The notes beneath the pieces were generated by a model. The model did no database searches, was not told the origin of the DNA, and saw nothing but the letters and a program-made list of their open reading frames with translations. A DNA stretch of 6,804 nucleotides. Source: an uncultured Pseudogracilibacillus sp. Its GTDB lineage: Bacteria > Bacillota > Bacilli > Bacillales > Amphibacillaceae. Below, in pieces: positions 6,650-6,804 of this stretch (its first letter is position 1; every line of letters begins with the position of its first letter). The DNA is taken from positions 1 to 6,804 of the forward strand of contig CALGOZ010000158.1 in assembly GCA_937960785.1 (NCBI GenBank). Direction: 5' to 3'. Both the position numbers and the translations under genes were made by a program.

Positions 6650-6682
6650 ACTTACTCAGTGTAGGCGTCCACTGTGTAAGTT
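6650..6682. repeat. Array unit C (best palindrome)
   Basis: A twelve-base-pair stem at 6650-6661 with 6670-6681, extended by the A-T pair 6649/6682, has a single T-T mismatch (6656/6675) and the loop TAGGCGTC. Confidence 0.8.
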
Positions 6683-6701
6683 ATAGTATCAATTCGTTTC
6701 C

Positions 6702-6734
6702 ACTTACTCGTTGGGTGCATCTGCTGTGTAAGTG
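6702..6734. repeat. Array unit D
   Basis: The outer arms CACTTAC (6701-6707) and GTAAGTG (6728-6734) pair perfectly and the same T-T mismatch follows. The inner bases differ from unit C but can still pair as plus-strand RNA, largely through G-U wobbles, around the loop TGCA. Confidence 0.75.
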
Positions 6735-6753
6735 TAAGAGGTTATTCGAAAAA

Positions 6754-6786
6754 AGTTACTCACTGGAGCTTTCCGATGTGTAAGTT
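6754..6786. repeat. Array unit E
   Basis: The arms AGTTACTCA and TGTGTAAGT have one G-G mismatch and the recurrent T-T mismatch. A different inner stem, TGGA with TCCG around GCTT, keeps the hairpin. Its linker repeats that of unit C. Confidence 0.7.
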
Positions 6787-6804
6787 GAAGTATCAATTCG
6801 TTTA

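Larger units (their letters stand above)
6548..6804. repeat. Tandem array of five ~52-bp palindromic repeat units, continuing past the window
   Basis: Five units start at 6548, 6599, 6650, 6702 and 6754, a period of 51, 51, 52 and 52 bp. Each has a 33-nt core that is an imperfect palindrome, then an 18-19 nt linker. The best core (6650-6682) has arms ACTTACTCAGTG and CACTGTGTAAGT around an 8-nt loop. The linkers are also related: ATTCG recurs at 6692, 6744 and 6796 (exactly 52 bp apart), GTGC is shared by the first two, and AGTATCAATTCGTTT occurs identically at 6685 and 6789. Divergence is highest in the first two units. A period not divisible by three, together with many stop codons, rules out a repeat protein. 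The array reaches the window edge within or just after a linker. Its function is unknown. Confidence 0.8.

Noticed and set aside
6548..6682. Hairpins of the array as ordinary Rho-independent terminators of the PP-loop gene
   Set aside because: None of the stems is followed by a T run and the stems contain mismatches. They may slow or process transcripts, but they do not meet the usual criteria.
6548..6804. CRISPR array
   Set aside because: Spacing segments are only 18-19 nt and are similar to each other, the 33-nt cores are strongly diverged, and no cas gene is present. CRISPR arrays have near-identical repeats and unrelated spacers of about 30-40 nt.
6554..6804. Protein-coding tandem repeat
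   Set aside because: The period of 51-52 bp changes frame between units and stop codons are frequent on both strands, so no repeat protein can be encoded.

Overview
The window looks like chromosomal DNA of a low-GC Gram-positive bacterium, most likely a member of the Bacillaceae. The base composition is AT-rich. The ribosome binding sites are strong (AAGGAG/AGGAGG type), the promoters resemble sigma-A sites and several carry a TGn extended -10, and GTG is used as a start. The set of peptidase T, a VanY-like D,D-carboxypeptidase lipoprotein, a two-domain sulfurtransferase, Tag, a LysR regulator and a thiolase is typical of Bacillus and relatives. No phage, transposase, tRNA or rRNA gene is visible, and every protein gene is intact.

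Layout. Positions 5-1951 hold a minus-strand operon, pepT followed by a VanY-type carboxypeptidase lipoprotein, which ends in a hairpin terminator at the left edge. Divergent promoters (about 1980-2064) separate it from a plus-strand pair: a 3-mercaptopyruvate-type sulfurtransferase (2113-2946) and the DNA glycosylase tag (2997-3584). Tag converges on a LysR-family regulator (4495-3605, minus) with a gap of only 20 bp. The LysR gene is divergent from an acetyl-CoA C-acetyltransferase (4616-5809). The space between them carries a sigma-A-like promoter and three ACTTAT repeats exactly 22 bp apart. A clear terminator (5859-5901) ends the thiolase. A solo gene for a DUF71/Dph6-like PP-loop ATPase follows (5963-6553).

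The last 250 bp (6548-6804) are non-coding and are the most unusual part. They form a tandem array of about five diverged units with a 51-52 bp period. Each unit has a 33-nt imperfect palindrome (arms ACTTACT.../...TGTAAGT with a recurrent T-T mismatch) and an 18-19 nt linker that is itself related between units. The array starts on the stop codon of the PP-loop gene and runs off the window, so its full length is unknown. The related linkers, the short spacing and the divergence argue against CRISPR.

Functionally the genes are mostly independent housekeeping or accessory functions: peptide turnover and cell-wall trimming, sulfur transfer, alkylation repair, acyl-CoA metabolism under a probable LysR regulator, and an orphan nucleotide-dependent ligase. 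No multi-gene pathway is evident. All family assignments are from motif recognition by eye, with no database search.
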